DNA of 64,000 nucleotides from Pseudomonas moraviensis (lineage in GTDB: Bacteria > Pseudomonadota > Gammaproteobacteria > Pseudomonadales > Pseudomonadaceae). The notes below the pieces were generated by a model. The model was not told where the DNA came from. It made no database searches and worked only from the letters and a program-made list of their open reading frames with translations. Within the stretch, counting starts at the first letter, position 1. Each line of letters opens with the position of its first letter. The DNA lies in assembly GCF_900105805.1 (NCBI RefSeq), contig NZ_LT629788.1, forward strand, positions 2,852,001 through 2,916,000, written 5' to 3'. Below are positions 11,310 to 19,351 of the stretch, piece by piece. The translations under genes were made by a program, and so were the position numbers.

Positions 11310-12200
11310 TCATTTTTTCGCAGCAAACAACGCATCGAGCTTCTGCTCGAACGTGTGGTAATCGATACGATCGTAGAGCTCCATGCGAGTCTGCATGGTG
11401 TCGATGACATTCTGTTGCGTGCCATCGCGGCGGATCGCCGTGTAGACATTTTCCGCTGCCTTGTTCATCGCGCGGAACGCCGACAGCGGGTACAGCACCA
11501 GGGAAACGTCGGCGCCGGCCAGTTGCTCGGTGGTGTACAGCGGGGTCGCACCGAACTCGGTGATGTTGGCGAGGATCGGCGCTTTCACGCGGTTGGCGAA
11601 CAGCTTGTACATGTCCAGTTCGGTGATGGCTTCCGGGAAAATCATGTCAGCGCCGGCCTCGATGCATGCGGCCGCGCGATCGAGCGCCGACTCCAGCCCT
11701 TCCACCGCCAGCGCATCGGTACGCGCCATGATCACGAAGCTGTCGTCGGTGCGCGCATCGACTGCCGCCTTGATGCGATCGACCATTTCCTGCTGGCTGA
11801 CGATTTCCTTATTGGGGCGATGGCCGCAACGCTTGGCGCCGACCTGATCCTCAATGTGAATCGCCGCCGCGCCGAACTTGATCATCGACTTGACCGTTCG
11901 AGCCACGTTGAACGCCGATGAACCGAAGCCGGTATCCACGTCCACCAGCAGCGGCAGGTCGCAGACATCGGTGATCCGCCGCACGTCGGTCAGCACGTCA
12001 TCCAGCCCGGTAATGCCCAGGTCCGGCACGCCAAGAGATCCCGCGGCCACACCGCCACCGGACAGGTAGATCGCCTTGAAACCGGCGCGTTTGGCCAGCA
12101 GCGCGTGGTTGGCGTTGATCGCGCCGACCACTTGCAAAGGATGCTCGCTGGCGACCGCATCGCGGAAGCGCTGGCCCGGCGTGTTCAGGTTGGAACTCAT
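11310..12200 (-). CDS. prpB: 2-methylisocitrate lyase
   Basis: At 296 aa this is full length for the PEP-mutase/isocitrate-lyase superfamily enzyme that cleaves 2-methylisocitrate to pyruvate and succinate. Metal-binding and substrate motifs LLVDVDTGFGSS and EDQVGAKRCGHRPNK (catalytic Cys in KRCGH) are present. The start codon overlaps the stop of the GntR gene by ATGA and is preceded by GAGGTGA, indicating translational coupling with the regulator. Confidence 0.97.
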   Translation of the reverse strand: MSSNLNTPGQRFRDAVASEHPLQVVGAINANHALLAKRAGFKAIYLSGGGVAAGSLGVPDLGITGLDDVLTDVRRITDVCDLPLLVDVDTGFGSSAFNVARTVKSMIKFGAAAIHIEDQVGAKRCGHRPNKEIVSQQEMVDRIKAAVDARTDDSFVIMARTDALAVEGLESALDRAAACIEAGADMIFPEAITELDMYKLFANRVKAPILANITEFGATPLYTTEQLAGADVSLVLYPLSAFRAMNKAAENVYTAIRRDGTQQNVIDTMQTRMELYDRIDYHTFEQKLDALFAAKK

Positions 12201-12922
12201 GAGTCACCTCGTTCAGTGGCTGTCTGGTTGTGGGCGCCGTCTTCGTAGTGACGGGCGATGTTGCGTTTCGAGGCGCCGATGTGGCGGCGCATCAACAGTT
12301 CCGCGAGCTCGCCGTCACGGTCGGCGATGGCATCGAGAATGCGGTGGTGTTCGGCGAAGGCCTGGTGCGGGCGGTTCGGCGTGGTGGAAAACTGGATGCG
12401 GTACATGCGCACCAGTTGATAGAGCTCGCCGCAGAGCATCTGCGTCAGCGTGCGATTGCCGCTGCCCTGGATGATCCGGTAATGAAAGTCGAAATCGCCT
12501 TCCTGCTGGTAATAACCGACGCCGGCCTGGAACGCCGCATCGCGCTCGTGGGTTTCCAGAACCCGGCGCAACTCGTCGATTTCCGCGACGCTCATGCGCT
12601 CGGCAGCGAGGCGGCAGGCCATGCCTTCGAGGGATTCGCGGATCTCGTAGAGTTCGATCAATTCGGCATGGCTGAGCGAGACCACCCGCGCCCCCACGTG
12701 CGGCACACGCACCAGCAGGCGCTGGCCTTCCAGACGGTGGATCGCTTCACGCAACGGCCCCCGGCTGATGCCATAGGTGCGCGCCAGCTCCGGCTCGGAA
12801 ATCTTGCTGCCCGGGGCGATTTCGCCTTTGACGATAGCGGCCTGGATGCGCCGGAAAACGTTTTCCGAGAGCGTCTCGGAATCGTCGCCGCTGATGACCG
12901 GGGGATCGAGTTGATCCAGCAT
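12197..12922 (-). CDS. GntR-family (FCD) regulator of the prp cluster
   Basis: A 241-aa regulator with an N-terminal winged helix (about residues 20-85, ISRGPLREAIHRLEG) and a C-terminal FCD ligand-binding domain (about 95-225). It is the first gene of the prp transcription unit and overlaps prpB by four bases. That suggests autoregulation and control of propionate catabolism by a cycle intermediate such as 2-methylcitrate (inference). The start MLDQLDPPV is preceded by AAAGGTG; an operator-like half site overlaps this region. It is often labelled PrpR, but it is unrelated to the sigma-54 activator PrpR of enterics. Confidence 0.9.
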   Translation of the reverse strand: MLDQLDPPVISGDDSETLSENVFRRIQAAIVKGEIAPGSKISEPELARTYGISRGPLREAIHRLEGQRLLVRVPHVGARVVSLSHAELIELYEIRESLEGMACRLAAERMSVAEIDELRRVLETHERDAAFQAGVGYYQQEGDFDFHYRIIQGSGNRTLTQMLCGELYQLVRMYRIQFSTTPNRPHQAFAEHHRILDAIADRDGELAELLMRRHIGASKRNIARHYEDGAHNQTATERGDS

Positions 12923-12923
12923 G

Positions 12924-13008
12924 ATTGTCGACACCTTTAAATCCAATGCGGCAAAAACTAGCCAATCCCGCGTGATCAGTCAAAGGATAAATCAGTATTG
13001 TCGACAAT
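12924..13008 (-). promoter_or_regulatory. prp promoter with two GntR-like operator candidates
   Basis: A perfect 12-base palindrome ATTGTCGACAAT is at 12997-13008 and a second copy of its core, ATTGTCGACA, at 12924-12933 just upstream of the regulator start. Between them on the minus strand is a possible sigma-70 promoter: TTGACT (12983-12978), a 17-base spacer, then TAGTTT (12960-12955), a weak -10. TTGT..ACAA palindromes are typical FCD-GntR sites. Repression by the adjacent regulator is inferred. Confidence 0.6.
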
Positions 13009-13021
13009 CGTCTAATAACCT

Positions 13022-13107
13022 AAAAAGATCGCAGCCTTCGGCAGCTCCTACAGAATGCAGGCCACCCCTTTGTAGGAGCTGCCGACGGCTGCGATCCTTT
13101 GATCTTG
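13022..13107. repeat. Inverted repeat (family B)
   Basis: AAAGATCGCAGCCTTCGGCAGCTCCTAC and the inverted GTAGGAGCTGCCGACGGCTGCGATC are separated by about 22 bases. The element lies in the 354-base gap between the prp regulator and the protease-like gene. The rest of that gap holds the prp promoter and a TAGAAT -10-like box near 13150. Confidence 0.85.
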
Positions 13108-13276
13108 CTCCACACTGCCCCAAGCGCTGGCGCCATAAAACCACCGTGCTAGAATGCCGCCCGCATTTGCGGGTCTTTCTACGGCTTGCCATAAAAAGCT
13201 GCCAGGCACACGCGGGGGCTTGCGCACGGTTGTGCGGGCACCTGAACCGATAACGGAACGCTGCGCACCAGGATTT

Positions 13277-13813
13277 ATGAGACTCAAGCCTTTCCCCACC
13301 TTTTTTGCTCTGTTTTGCCTGCCCGGCCTCGCCGCCGCGGGGGAAAAAACCGTGTACGGCCTCAACGAATACGCTTCGCTTGACGGCATCAATCTCGAAG
13401 TCGCGGCCAAGCTCGACACCGGGGCGAAAACCGCCTCGCTGAGCGCCCGTGACATCAAACGCTTCAAACGCAACGGTGAATCCTGGGTACGTTTCTACCT
13501 GGCGATCGATGCCGCGCATTCGCACCCCATCGAACGGCCGCTCGCGCGGGTCAGCAAGATCAAGCGCCGCGCCGGCGACTACGACCCGGAAGAAGGCAAG
13601 CAGTACACCGCCCGTCCGGTGATCGAGCTGGATATCTGCATGGGCTCGGCATTACGCAGCATCGAAGTGAACCTCACCGACCGAAGTGCGTTCCAATACC
13701 CGCTCTTGATCGGCTCCGAGGCGTTGAAACGCTTCGACGCGCTGGTCGACCCCAGTCTTAAATACGCTGCCGGCAAACCTGCCTGCACCATCGCCGCTCA
13801 TACCGCCGAGTAA
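13277..13813 (+). CDS. Retropepsin-like / RimB-type peptidase, exported
   Basis: A 178-aa protein with an N-terminal signal peptide (about residues 1-21) followed by a domain with LDTGAKTASLSA (D47-T48-G49). This is the retropepsin-like aspartic-protease signature of the family long annotated 'ATP-dependent zinc protease' (DUF785). The start MRLKPFPTFFALF gives a clean signal sequence; the upstream open frame crosses promoter-like sequence. It is followed after 5 bases by the transglutaminase/7TM gene and then the ATP-grasp gene. This conserved trio has been proposed in comparative genomics to make and cleave peptide-like modifications. The substrate is unknown. Confidence 0.85.
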   Translation: MRLKPFPTFFALFCLPGLAAAGEKTVYGLNEYASLDGINLEVAAKLDTGAKTASLSARDIKRFKRNGESWVRFYLAIDAAHSHPIERPLARVSKIKRRAGDYDPEEGKQYTARPVIELDICMGSALRSIEVNLTDRSAFQYPLLIGSEALKRFDALVDPSLKYAAGKPACTIAAHTAE

Positions 13814-13818
13814 TTTCC

Positions 13819-15354
13819 ATGCGTTCTCTAACCTTCCACCTGAAAATCCTGATCGCCGTGCTGGTGCTGCTGGGCGTTTCGGTTACGGCCTATCAGATTT
13901 TCGTGCTCGGCATCCCGGTGACCGAAGACGCCACCGACGACCTGTGGAACATCGACGCCAAGGTCGAGTTCGTTGCCAGCACCAAGGATCCGGTGAAAAT
14001 CCAGATGTTCGTGCCGCCGTTGAGCCGCGATTACGTCAGCCTCAACGAAAGCTTCATTTCCAATAACTACGGAGTCGCGGTAAACCGCGTCGACGGCAAC
14101 CGCAAGGTGACCTGGTCGGCCCGGCGTGCCAAGGGCAACCAGACCCTGTATTACCGCCTGGTGTTGACCAAGCGCTATACCGCAGAAAAATCCAAGGTCA
14201 AAGGCCCGACCTTCCGCGACAGCATGGTCATCGAAGGCCCGGAAAAAATCGCCGCCGAAGCCCTGCTCGCGCCGATCCGCCAACACTCGGCCGACGTCGA
14301 AACCTTTATTGGCGAGGCGATCAAACGCGTCAACAACGTCAACGACGATAATGTGAAGTTGCTGCTGGCCGGCGATCCGTCGACCTCGCACAAAGCCAAA
14401 ATTGTTGAATTGCTGTTGTCCATTGCCCACGTCCCGGTAGAGAAAGTCCACACCATCCGCCTCGTTGCCGATCAGCCACAAACACCCGAACTGTGGCTGC
14501 GCAGCTTCAACGGCAACGACTGGCTGTACTTCAACCCGGAAACCGGCGAGCAAGGCCTGCCGACCGATCGCCTGCTGTGGTGGACCGGTGACGAAAACCT
14601 GATCACCGTCGACGGCGGCAAGAAAGCCAACGTGACCTTCAGCCTCAACAACAGCGAGATGAATGCGATCCGTCTGGCCAAGCTGACCGACGAGAACACT
14701 GACGCCAGCTTCCTCGATTACTCGCTGTACGGCTTGCCCCTGCAGACCCAGCAAACCTTCATGATCATGGTGATGATCCCGATCGGCGTGCTGGTGATCC
14801 TGATCCTGCGCAACCTGATCGGCCTGCAGACCCTGGGCACGTTCACCCCGGTGCTGATCGCCCTCGCCTTCCGCGAAACGCAGCTGGGCTTCGGTATTCT
14901 GCTGTTCACGGTGATCACCGCGCTGGGCCTGTCGCTGCGCTCGTATCTCGAACATCTGAAGTTGCAAATGCTGCCGCGCCTGTCGGTGGTGCTGACCTTT
15001 GTGGTGGTGTTGATCGCGGCGATCAGTCTGTTCAGCCACAAGCTGGGGCTTGAACGCGGCTTGTCGGTGGCGCTGTTCCCGATGGTGATTCTGACCATGA
15101 CCATCGAACGCCTGTCGATCACCTGGGAAGAACGCGGCGCCAACCATGCACTGAAAGTCGCAATCGGTACGCTGTTCGCCGCCTCCCTGGCGCACCTGAT
15201 CATGACCGTGCCGGAGCTGGTGTACTTCGTCTTCACGTTCCCGGCGATCCTGCTGATTCTGGTCGGCTTCATGCTGGCGATGGGTCGCTATCGCGGCTAC
15301 CGCCTGACCGAACTGGTGCGTTTCAAGGCCTTCCTGAAGAAGGCTGACGCCTGA
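13819..15354 (+). CDS. Inactive-transglutaminase-like domain fused to 7TM membrane protein
   Basis: At 511 aa: an N-terminal membrane anchor (about residues 7-27), a long periplasmic region (about 30-300) matching the transglutaminase-like family lacking a clear catalytic Cys-His-Asp set, then about seven hydrophobic helices from residue 312 to the C-terminus, starting MIMVMIPIGVLVILILRNL. It is located between the retropepsin-like peptidase and the ATP-grasp gene; its TGA overlaps the next ATG by one base. A role as membrane receptor or scaffold for the neighbouring enzymes is inferred. Confidence 0.85.
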   Translation: MRSLTFHLKILIAVLVLLGVSVTAYQIFVLGIPVTEDATDDLWNIDAKVEFVASTKDPVKIQMFVPPLSRDYVSLNESFISNNYGVAVNRVDGNRKVTWSARRAKGNQTLYYRLVLTKRYTAEKSKVKGPTFRDSMVIEGPEKIAAEALLAPIRQHSADVETFIGEAIKRVNNVNDDNVKLLLAGDPSTSHKAKIVELLLSIAHVPVEKVHTIRLVADQPQTPELWLRSFNGNDWLYFNPETGEQGLPTDRLLWWTGDENLITVDGGKKANVTFSLNNSEMNAIRLAKLTDENTDASFLDYSLYGLPLQTQQTFMIMVMIPIGVLVILILRNLIGLQTLGTFTPVLIALAFRETQLGFGILLFTVITALGLSLRSYLEHLKLQMLPRLSVVLTFVVVLIAAISLFSHKLGLERGLSVALFPMVILTMTIERLSITWEERGANHALKVAIGTLFAASLAHLIMTVPELVYFVFTFPAILLILVGFMLAMGRYRGYRLTELVRFKAFLKKADA

Positions 15355-16340
15355 TGTTCGGTTTCTGGAAGACCTGGAAGGCCCTCGAGGCGCGCGGCAT
15401 CATGGGCATCAATCGCAGAAATGCGGACTACGTGCTCAAGTACAACAAGCGCAGCCTGTACCCGATCGTCGATGACAAGATCCTCACCAAGGAACGCGCC
15501 ATCGCCGCCGGCATTCACGTGCCGGAGCTGTACGGGGTGATCTCCACCGAGAAGGAAATCGACAAGCTCGACGAGATCATTGGCGGGCGCAGCGACTTCG
15601 TGATCAAACCGGCCCAGGGTGCAGGCGGCGACGGCATCATCGTCATCGCCGACCGCTTCGAAGGCCGTTATCGCACGGTGTCGGGCAAGATCCTCGCCCA
15701 CGAAGAGCTGGAGCACCACATCTCGAGCATCCTCACCGGCCTGTACTCGCTGGGCGGCCACCGCGACCGCGCGCTGATCGAATACCGCGTGACCCCGGAC
15801 CAGATCTTCAAAAGCATCAGCTACGAAGGCGTGCCGGACATCCGCATCATCGTGCTGATGGGTTACCCGGTGATGGCGATGTTGCGTCTGCCGACCCGCC
15901 AGTCCGGCGGCAAGGCCAACCTGCACCAGGGCGCCATCGGCGTTGGTGTGGATCTGGCGACCGGCCTTACGCTGCGCGGCACCTGGCTGAACAACATCAT
16001 CACCAAACACCCCGACACCACCAACGCGGTGGACGGCGTGCAACTGCCCTACTGGGATGGTTTCATGAAACTCGCCGCCGGCTGCTATGAGCTGTGCGGG
16101 CTGGGTTACATCGGCGTGGACATGGTGCTCGATCAGGAAAAAGGCCCGCTGATTCTCGAACTGAATGCGCGGCCCGGGCTGAATATCCAGATTGCCAACG
16201 ATTGCGGACTGACTTTGCGCACCCATGCGGTGGAGGCGCGACTGGAAGAGCTGAAGGCGCGTGGCGTGACGGAATCGGCTGAGGAGCGGGTGGCGTTTAC
16301 TCAGGAGATGTTTGGGCATATTCCTGCCGTCGAGGGCTGA
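15354..16340 (+). CDS. Alpha-L-glutamate-ligase-like ATP-grasp protein
   Basis: A 328-aa ATP-grasp enzyme of the RimK-related / sugar-transfer-associated group. The ATP-binding segment FVIKPAQGAGGDGIIVI is at about residues 82-98, and the metal-binding end LILELNARPGLNIQIAN is near residue 265. The start overlaps the preceding stop (TGATG), so it is the third gene of a coupled operon. It probably ligates an amino acid or peptide to a carboxylate substrate. An IS element and a repeat follow directly. Confidence 0.88.
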   Translation: MFGFWKTWKALEARGIMGINRRNADYVLKYNKRSLYPIVDDKILTKERAIAAGIHVPELYGVISTEKEIDKLDEIIGGRSDFVIKPAQGAGGDGIIVIADRFEGRYRTVSGKILAHEELEHHISSILTGLYSLGGHRDRALIEYRVTPDQIFKSISYEGVPDIRIIVLMGYPVMAMLRLPTRQSGGKANLHQGAIGVGVDLATGLTLRGTWLNNIITKHPDTTNAVDGVQLPYWDGFMKLAAGCYELCGLGYIGVDMVLDQEKGPLILELNARPGLNIQIANDCGLTLRTHAVEARLEELKARGVTESAEERVAFTQEMFGHIPAVEG

Positions 16341-16348
16341 CAAAGCTA

Positions 16349-16397
16349 AAAGTCAAAAGCCCCTCACCCTAACCCTCTCCCAGAGGGAGAGGGGACT
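16349..16397. repeat. Left arm of family-C inverted repeat, split by IS
   Basis: AAAAGTCAAAAGCCCCTCACCCTAACCC type sequence continues into CTCTCCCAGAGGGAGAGGGGAC. Its inverted partner, including the AAAGTCAAAAGCC tip, is at 17799-17852. The pair is now separated by the IS3-family insertion. Confidence 0.75.
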
Positions 16398-16449
16398 GAC
16401 TGTTCTGGTCAAACGATACTGGACACGGTTATAGGGTTTAGGTCATTTC

Positions 16450-17250
16450 TCATGCTGCCAAGGCTTCCATTGCTACCGGAGTCCGATATCCGTTGTGACT
16501 GTGCAGCCTGATCCGATTGTAATAATGGGTCAGGTAGCGCAACACATCGGTACTAGCCTCATCTTCGTTTCGGTAGCCAGCCTTGGGTATCCATTCAGAT
16601 TTCAAACTGCCAAAGAAACGCTCCATCGGGGCGTTATCCCAGCAGTTTCCTCGTCGACTCATGCTTTGTTTTATGCGCATGTCCGCCAGCATTTCACGAA
16701 ATACTTTACTGCTGTAATGACAGCCCTGATCCGAATGGAACATTAGGTTTTCAGGGCGTCCTCGCGACTCGAAAGCCATCTTTAACGCTCGACAGGTCAG
16801 AGCTGAATCCGGGCTTCTGGACATCGCCCAGCCGACGATACGCCGGGCATGCAGATCAAGTACAGCAGCCAGATAAACCCAGTAAGTACCGGCCCAAATG
16901 TAAGTCACGTCGCCACACCACACTCGATTGGGGACCTCGACATTGAATTTACGCTCCAAATGATTGGGGGCGTATTGCGCCTCCGCACCGCTGGGTTTGT
17001 ATCGATGCCTGCGCCGTTGCTGACTCTTCAACCCGAGCTCGCGCATCAGGCTACGAGCCATGTAACGACCCACCGACTCTTTTTCGTTACATAGGGCCTT
17101 TGACAGGCTGCGCGCGCCCATTGAGCCGCGACTTTGCTCATGTAATTCAGCAGCTTTGATCTTTAGGCGATTGCGCCCGTCATCTACTTTCGCCCGCTGT
17201 TTCAGACGCTCGTAATAACTGCTGCGGTTGATTCCAAATACAACGCACAA
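16450..17250 (-). CDS. IS3-family transposase OrfB (DDE integrase domain)
   Basis: The DDE catalytic core is visible: VWCGDVTYIW (D), FHSDQGCHYSS (D) and DNAPMERFFGSLKSEW (E, following the DNAPMERF signature). The frame is open upstream of 17250 to the frameshift site and reads GYSSLDVGFPRSVRLV, so the native product is a fused OrfAB made by -1 frameshifting rather than a protein starting at 17250. An HTH-like N-terminal part (CVVFGINRSSYYERL) precedes the catalytic domain. Confidence 0.92.
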   Translation of the reverse strand: MCVVFGINRSSYYERLKQRAKVDDGRNRLKIKAAELHEQSRGSMGARSLSKALCNEKESVGRYMARSLMRELGLKSQQRRRHRYKPSGAEAQYAPNHLERKFNVEVPNRVWCGDVTYIWAGTYWVYLAAVLDLHARRIVGWAMSRSPDSALTCRALKMAFESRGRPENLMFHSDQGCHYSSKVFREMLADMRIKQSMSRRGNCWDNAPMERFFGSLKSEWIPKAGYRNEDEASTDVLRYLTHYYNRIRLHSHNGYRTPVAMEALAA

Positions 17251-17291
17251 CTCGGATCTTGAATATTGCTCGCTTAACTCCTCGACCAGCC

Positions 17292-17591
17292 TTACCGATC
17301 GAGGGAATCCGACATCAAGAGAGCTGTAGCCTTTTTTAAAATTTCCTTCTCGCGCTCAATCCGTCGAATTGTTGCTTCCAGTTCCTGGATGCGTTGTTGG
17401 TCAACGGTCATGGCCTTGGACTTCTCAGGCGTCTTGCCGCTGCGCTCCGCACGCAGTTGCTCAACCCAGCGACGCAGAGCTGTAGGGCCCACGCCCATTG
17501 CTTCGCAGGCTTCACTCACCGAGTAGTCTTTATCCAAAACCAGGCAAGCCGCATCCCGTTTGAAATCTGTCGAAAAATATCGTCTGGTCAA
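17292..17591 (-). CDS. IS3-family transposase OrfA (HTH)
   Basis: A 99-aa protein with an N-terminal helix-turn-helix (FKRDAACLVLDKDYSVSEAC) and a C-terminal leucine-zipper-like coiled coil (about residues 60-90). Near its end the minus strand reads A-AAA-AAG (17337-17331), a classical -1 slippery heptamer that would fuse OrfA to OrfB. It is probably expressed from a promoter at the right end of the IS. Confidence 0.9.
   Translation of the reverse strand: MTRRYFSTDFKRDAACLVLDKDYSVSEACEAMGVGPTALRRWVEQLRAERSGKTPEKSKAMTVDQQRIQELEATIRRIEREKEILKKATALLMSDSLDR
17331..17337 (-). promoter_or_regulatory. Programmed -1 frameshift site of the IS
   Basis: The heptamer AAAAAAG on the minus strand lies in the OrfA frame as AAA-AAG. 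Slipping back one base gives GGC-TAC and continues in the OrfB frame without a stop. Confidence 0.75.
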
Positions 17592-17703
17592 ATCACACCT
17601 CGTCTATGGGCGTAGATTACCGCCCTTTAGGGGTGTCCAGAATCATTAAGCCAGATCAGACCGGGGTGTCTAGGCGAGACACGCCGACCTGAGCGTCTTG
17701 AGT

Positions 17704-17852
17704 CGAACTCAGGCTTTGAAAAGCGTGAAGATCGGCTCCCTTTTGCGGAGTAACGAGCGGAACTCGGATCTTGAAAAGCAAGAAGATCGGCTCCCTTTCC
17801 CCCTCGCCCCCTTGGGGGAGAGGGCTGGGGTGAGGGGGAGGCTTTTGACTTT
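17704..17852. repeat. Direct repeat plus right arm of family-C repeat
   Basis: Two related copies of about 40 bases (17704-17743 and 17760-17799), both ending GAAGATCGGCTCCCTTT, are followed by the inverted partner (17799-17852) of the repeat at 16349-16397. There is no gene in this stretch before pabB. Confidence 0.65.
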
Positions 17853-17913
17853 GATCTGGCAGCGCAGAGGACTACAATCCCCACCCCGCCTCAACGGCCG
17901 ATCTGCCCCGCCC

Positions 17914-19257
17914 ATGTTGACCTGTTCCGTACATCCGTTGCCCTACCGCGCCAATCCCGCCGACTATTTCGCGGCCATCCGCAACGCCCCCGGCGCCGTG
18001 CTGCTCGACAGCGGCCGGCCGAGCGCCGAACGCGGGCGTTATGACTTGCTCAGCGCCTGGCCGCTGGAACAATTGGCGGTATTGCCGGACGAAAGCGGTG
18101 CGCACTTTCTGCAGCGCTTGCGCGACAACCTCAGCCGTTTGGGTGAAGCACAACTGCCTGCCGGGTATGAATTGCCGTTCGCCGGCGGACTGATCGGTTA
18201 TTTGAGCTACGACTTCGGCCGGCATCTGGAAAACCTGCCAAGCGAGGCGCTGGATGACCTGCAGTTACCCGATGCGCGTTTCGGCTTGTATGAATGGGCA
18301 CTGATCAGCGATCACCAAGCGCAAACCAGCCAATTGGTCTTTCATCCATCGCTTGCTGACAGTGAACGGCAGCGACTGATCGCGCTGCTAACTCAGCCCA
18401 CCGCTGAGGCGTTGACGCCGTTCAAACTCAACCAGCCAATGACGGCCGATCTCTCGGCTGACGATTACCGCCAGGCATTCGAGCGTATTCAGAATTACAT
18501 CCAGGCTGGCGACTGCTATCAAGTCAATTTCGCGCAACGCTTCCGCGCGGAATGCCAGGGCGATCCTTGGCTGGCTTATTGCGCATTACGCCAGGCCTGC
18601 CCGACGCCGTTCTCCGGTTTCCAGAGCCTGCCCGACGGTGGCGCGGTGCTTAGCCTGTCACCAGAGCGCTTCGTCAGAGTCAGTCAGCGCCAGGTCGAAA
18701 CCCGTCCGATCAAAGGCACCCGCCCCCGCGGCCTGACCCCAGCCGAAGACGCCGCCAACGCCGCCGAACTGTTGGCCAGCCCCAAGGATCGCGCGGAAAA
18801 CCTGATGATCGTCGACCTGCTGCGCAACGACCTCGGGCGCACCTGCCGCATCGGCTCGGTGCGCGTGCCGGAGCTGTTCAGTCTGGAGAGCTATCCGAAT
18901 GTGCATCACCTGGTCAGCAGTGTGACCGGTGAACTGGCGGCAGAGCGTGATGCGCTGGATCTGATCGCCGGCAGCTTCCCCGGCGGGTCGATCACCGGCG
19001 CACCAAAGATTCGGGCGATGCAGATCATCGACGAGCTGGAGCCGACCCGGCGCGGTTTGTATTGCGGATCGTTGCTGTACCTGGACGTGCGCGGTGAGAT
19101 GGACAGCTCCATCGCCATTCGCAGTCTGTTGGTCAAGGATGGACAGGTGTGCTGCTGGGGCGGCGGCGGGATTGTCGCCGACTCGGACTGGCAGGCGGAG
19201 TATCAGGAGTCGATGACCAAAGTGCGGATCCTGCTCGATACCCTGCAAAACCTCTGA
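17914..19257 (+). CDS. pabB: Aminodeoxychorismate synthase component I
   Basis: At 447 aa, the normal PabB length. It aminates chorismate to 4-amino-4-deoxychorismate for folate synthesis, using ammonia from PabA. The motif PIKGTRPRG carries the Lys typical of PabB rather than the Ala of TrpE, and GGSITGAPKIRAMQIIDELE is the chorismate-binding signature. The start MLTCSVHPLPYR at 17914 is chosen because upstream in-frame sequence runs through the repeat region; no strong Shine-Dalgarno is visible. Confidence 0.94.
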   Translation: MLTCSVHPLPYRANPADYFAAIRNAPGAVLLDSGRPSAERGRYDLLSAWPLEQLAVLPDESGAHFLQRLRDNLSRLGEAQLPAGYELPFAGGLIGYLSYDFGRHLENLPSEALDDLQLPDARFGLYEWALISDHQAQTSQLVFHPSLADSERQRLIALLTQPTAEALTPFKLNQPMTADLSADDYRQAFERIQNYIQAGDCYQVNFAQRFRAECQGDPWLAYCALRQACPTPFSGFQSLPDGGAVLSLSPERFVRVSQRQVETRPIKGTRPRGLTPAEDAANAAELLASPKDRAENLMIVDLLRNDLGRTCRIGSVRVPELFSLESYPNVHHLVSSVTGELAAERDALDLIAGSFPGGSITGAPKIRAMQIIDELEPTRRGLYCGSLLYLDVRGEMDSSIAIRSLLVKDGQVCCWGGGGIVADSDWQAEYQESMTKVRILLDTLQNL

Positions 19258-19267
19258 ATGACACAAC

Positions 19268-19346
19268 CCCTGTAGGAGCTGCTGAAGGCTGCGATCTTTT
19301 GATCTTTAAAAGCAGAGATCGCAGCCTTCGGCAGCTCCTGCAGGGA
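19268..19346. repeat. Inverted repeat (family B)
   Basis: CTGTAGGAGCTGCTGAAGGCTGCGATCTTTTGATC is followed by the inverted AGATCGCAGCCTTCGGCAGCTCCTGCAGG. It sits between the convergent ends of pabB and thrH. Confidence 0.85.
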
Positions 19347-19351
19347 TTGGT

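Larger units (their letters stand above)
16401..17658 (-). mobile_element. IS3-family insertion sequence, apparently intact
   Basis: A 1258-base element with TG...CA ends. The left end (TGTTCTGGTCAAACGATACT) and the reverse complement of the right end (TGATCTGGCTTAATGATTCT) align, and both continue into GGACAC. The 3-base sequence GAC immediately flanks both ends (16398-16400 and 17659-17661), fitting a target duplication of IS3-family size. Inside are orfA and orfB on the minus strand with a frameshift site. No internal stop is seen beyond the normal frame change, so it may be active. Confidence 0.88.

Noticed and set aside
13828..15195. 455-codon minus-strand open frame opposite the transglutaminase/7TM gene
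   Set aside because: Antisense shadow, very rich in His and Gln, no start context, while the plus-strand frame has clear domains.
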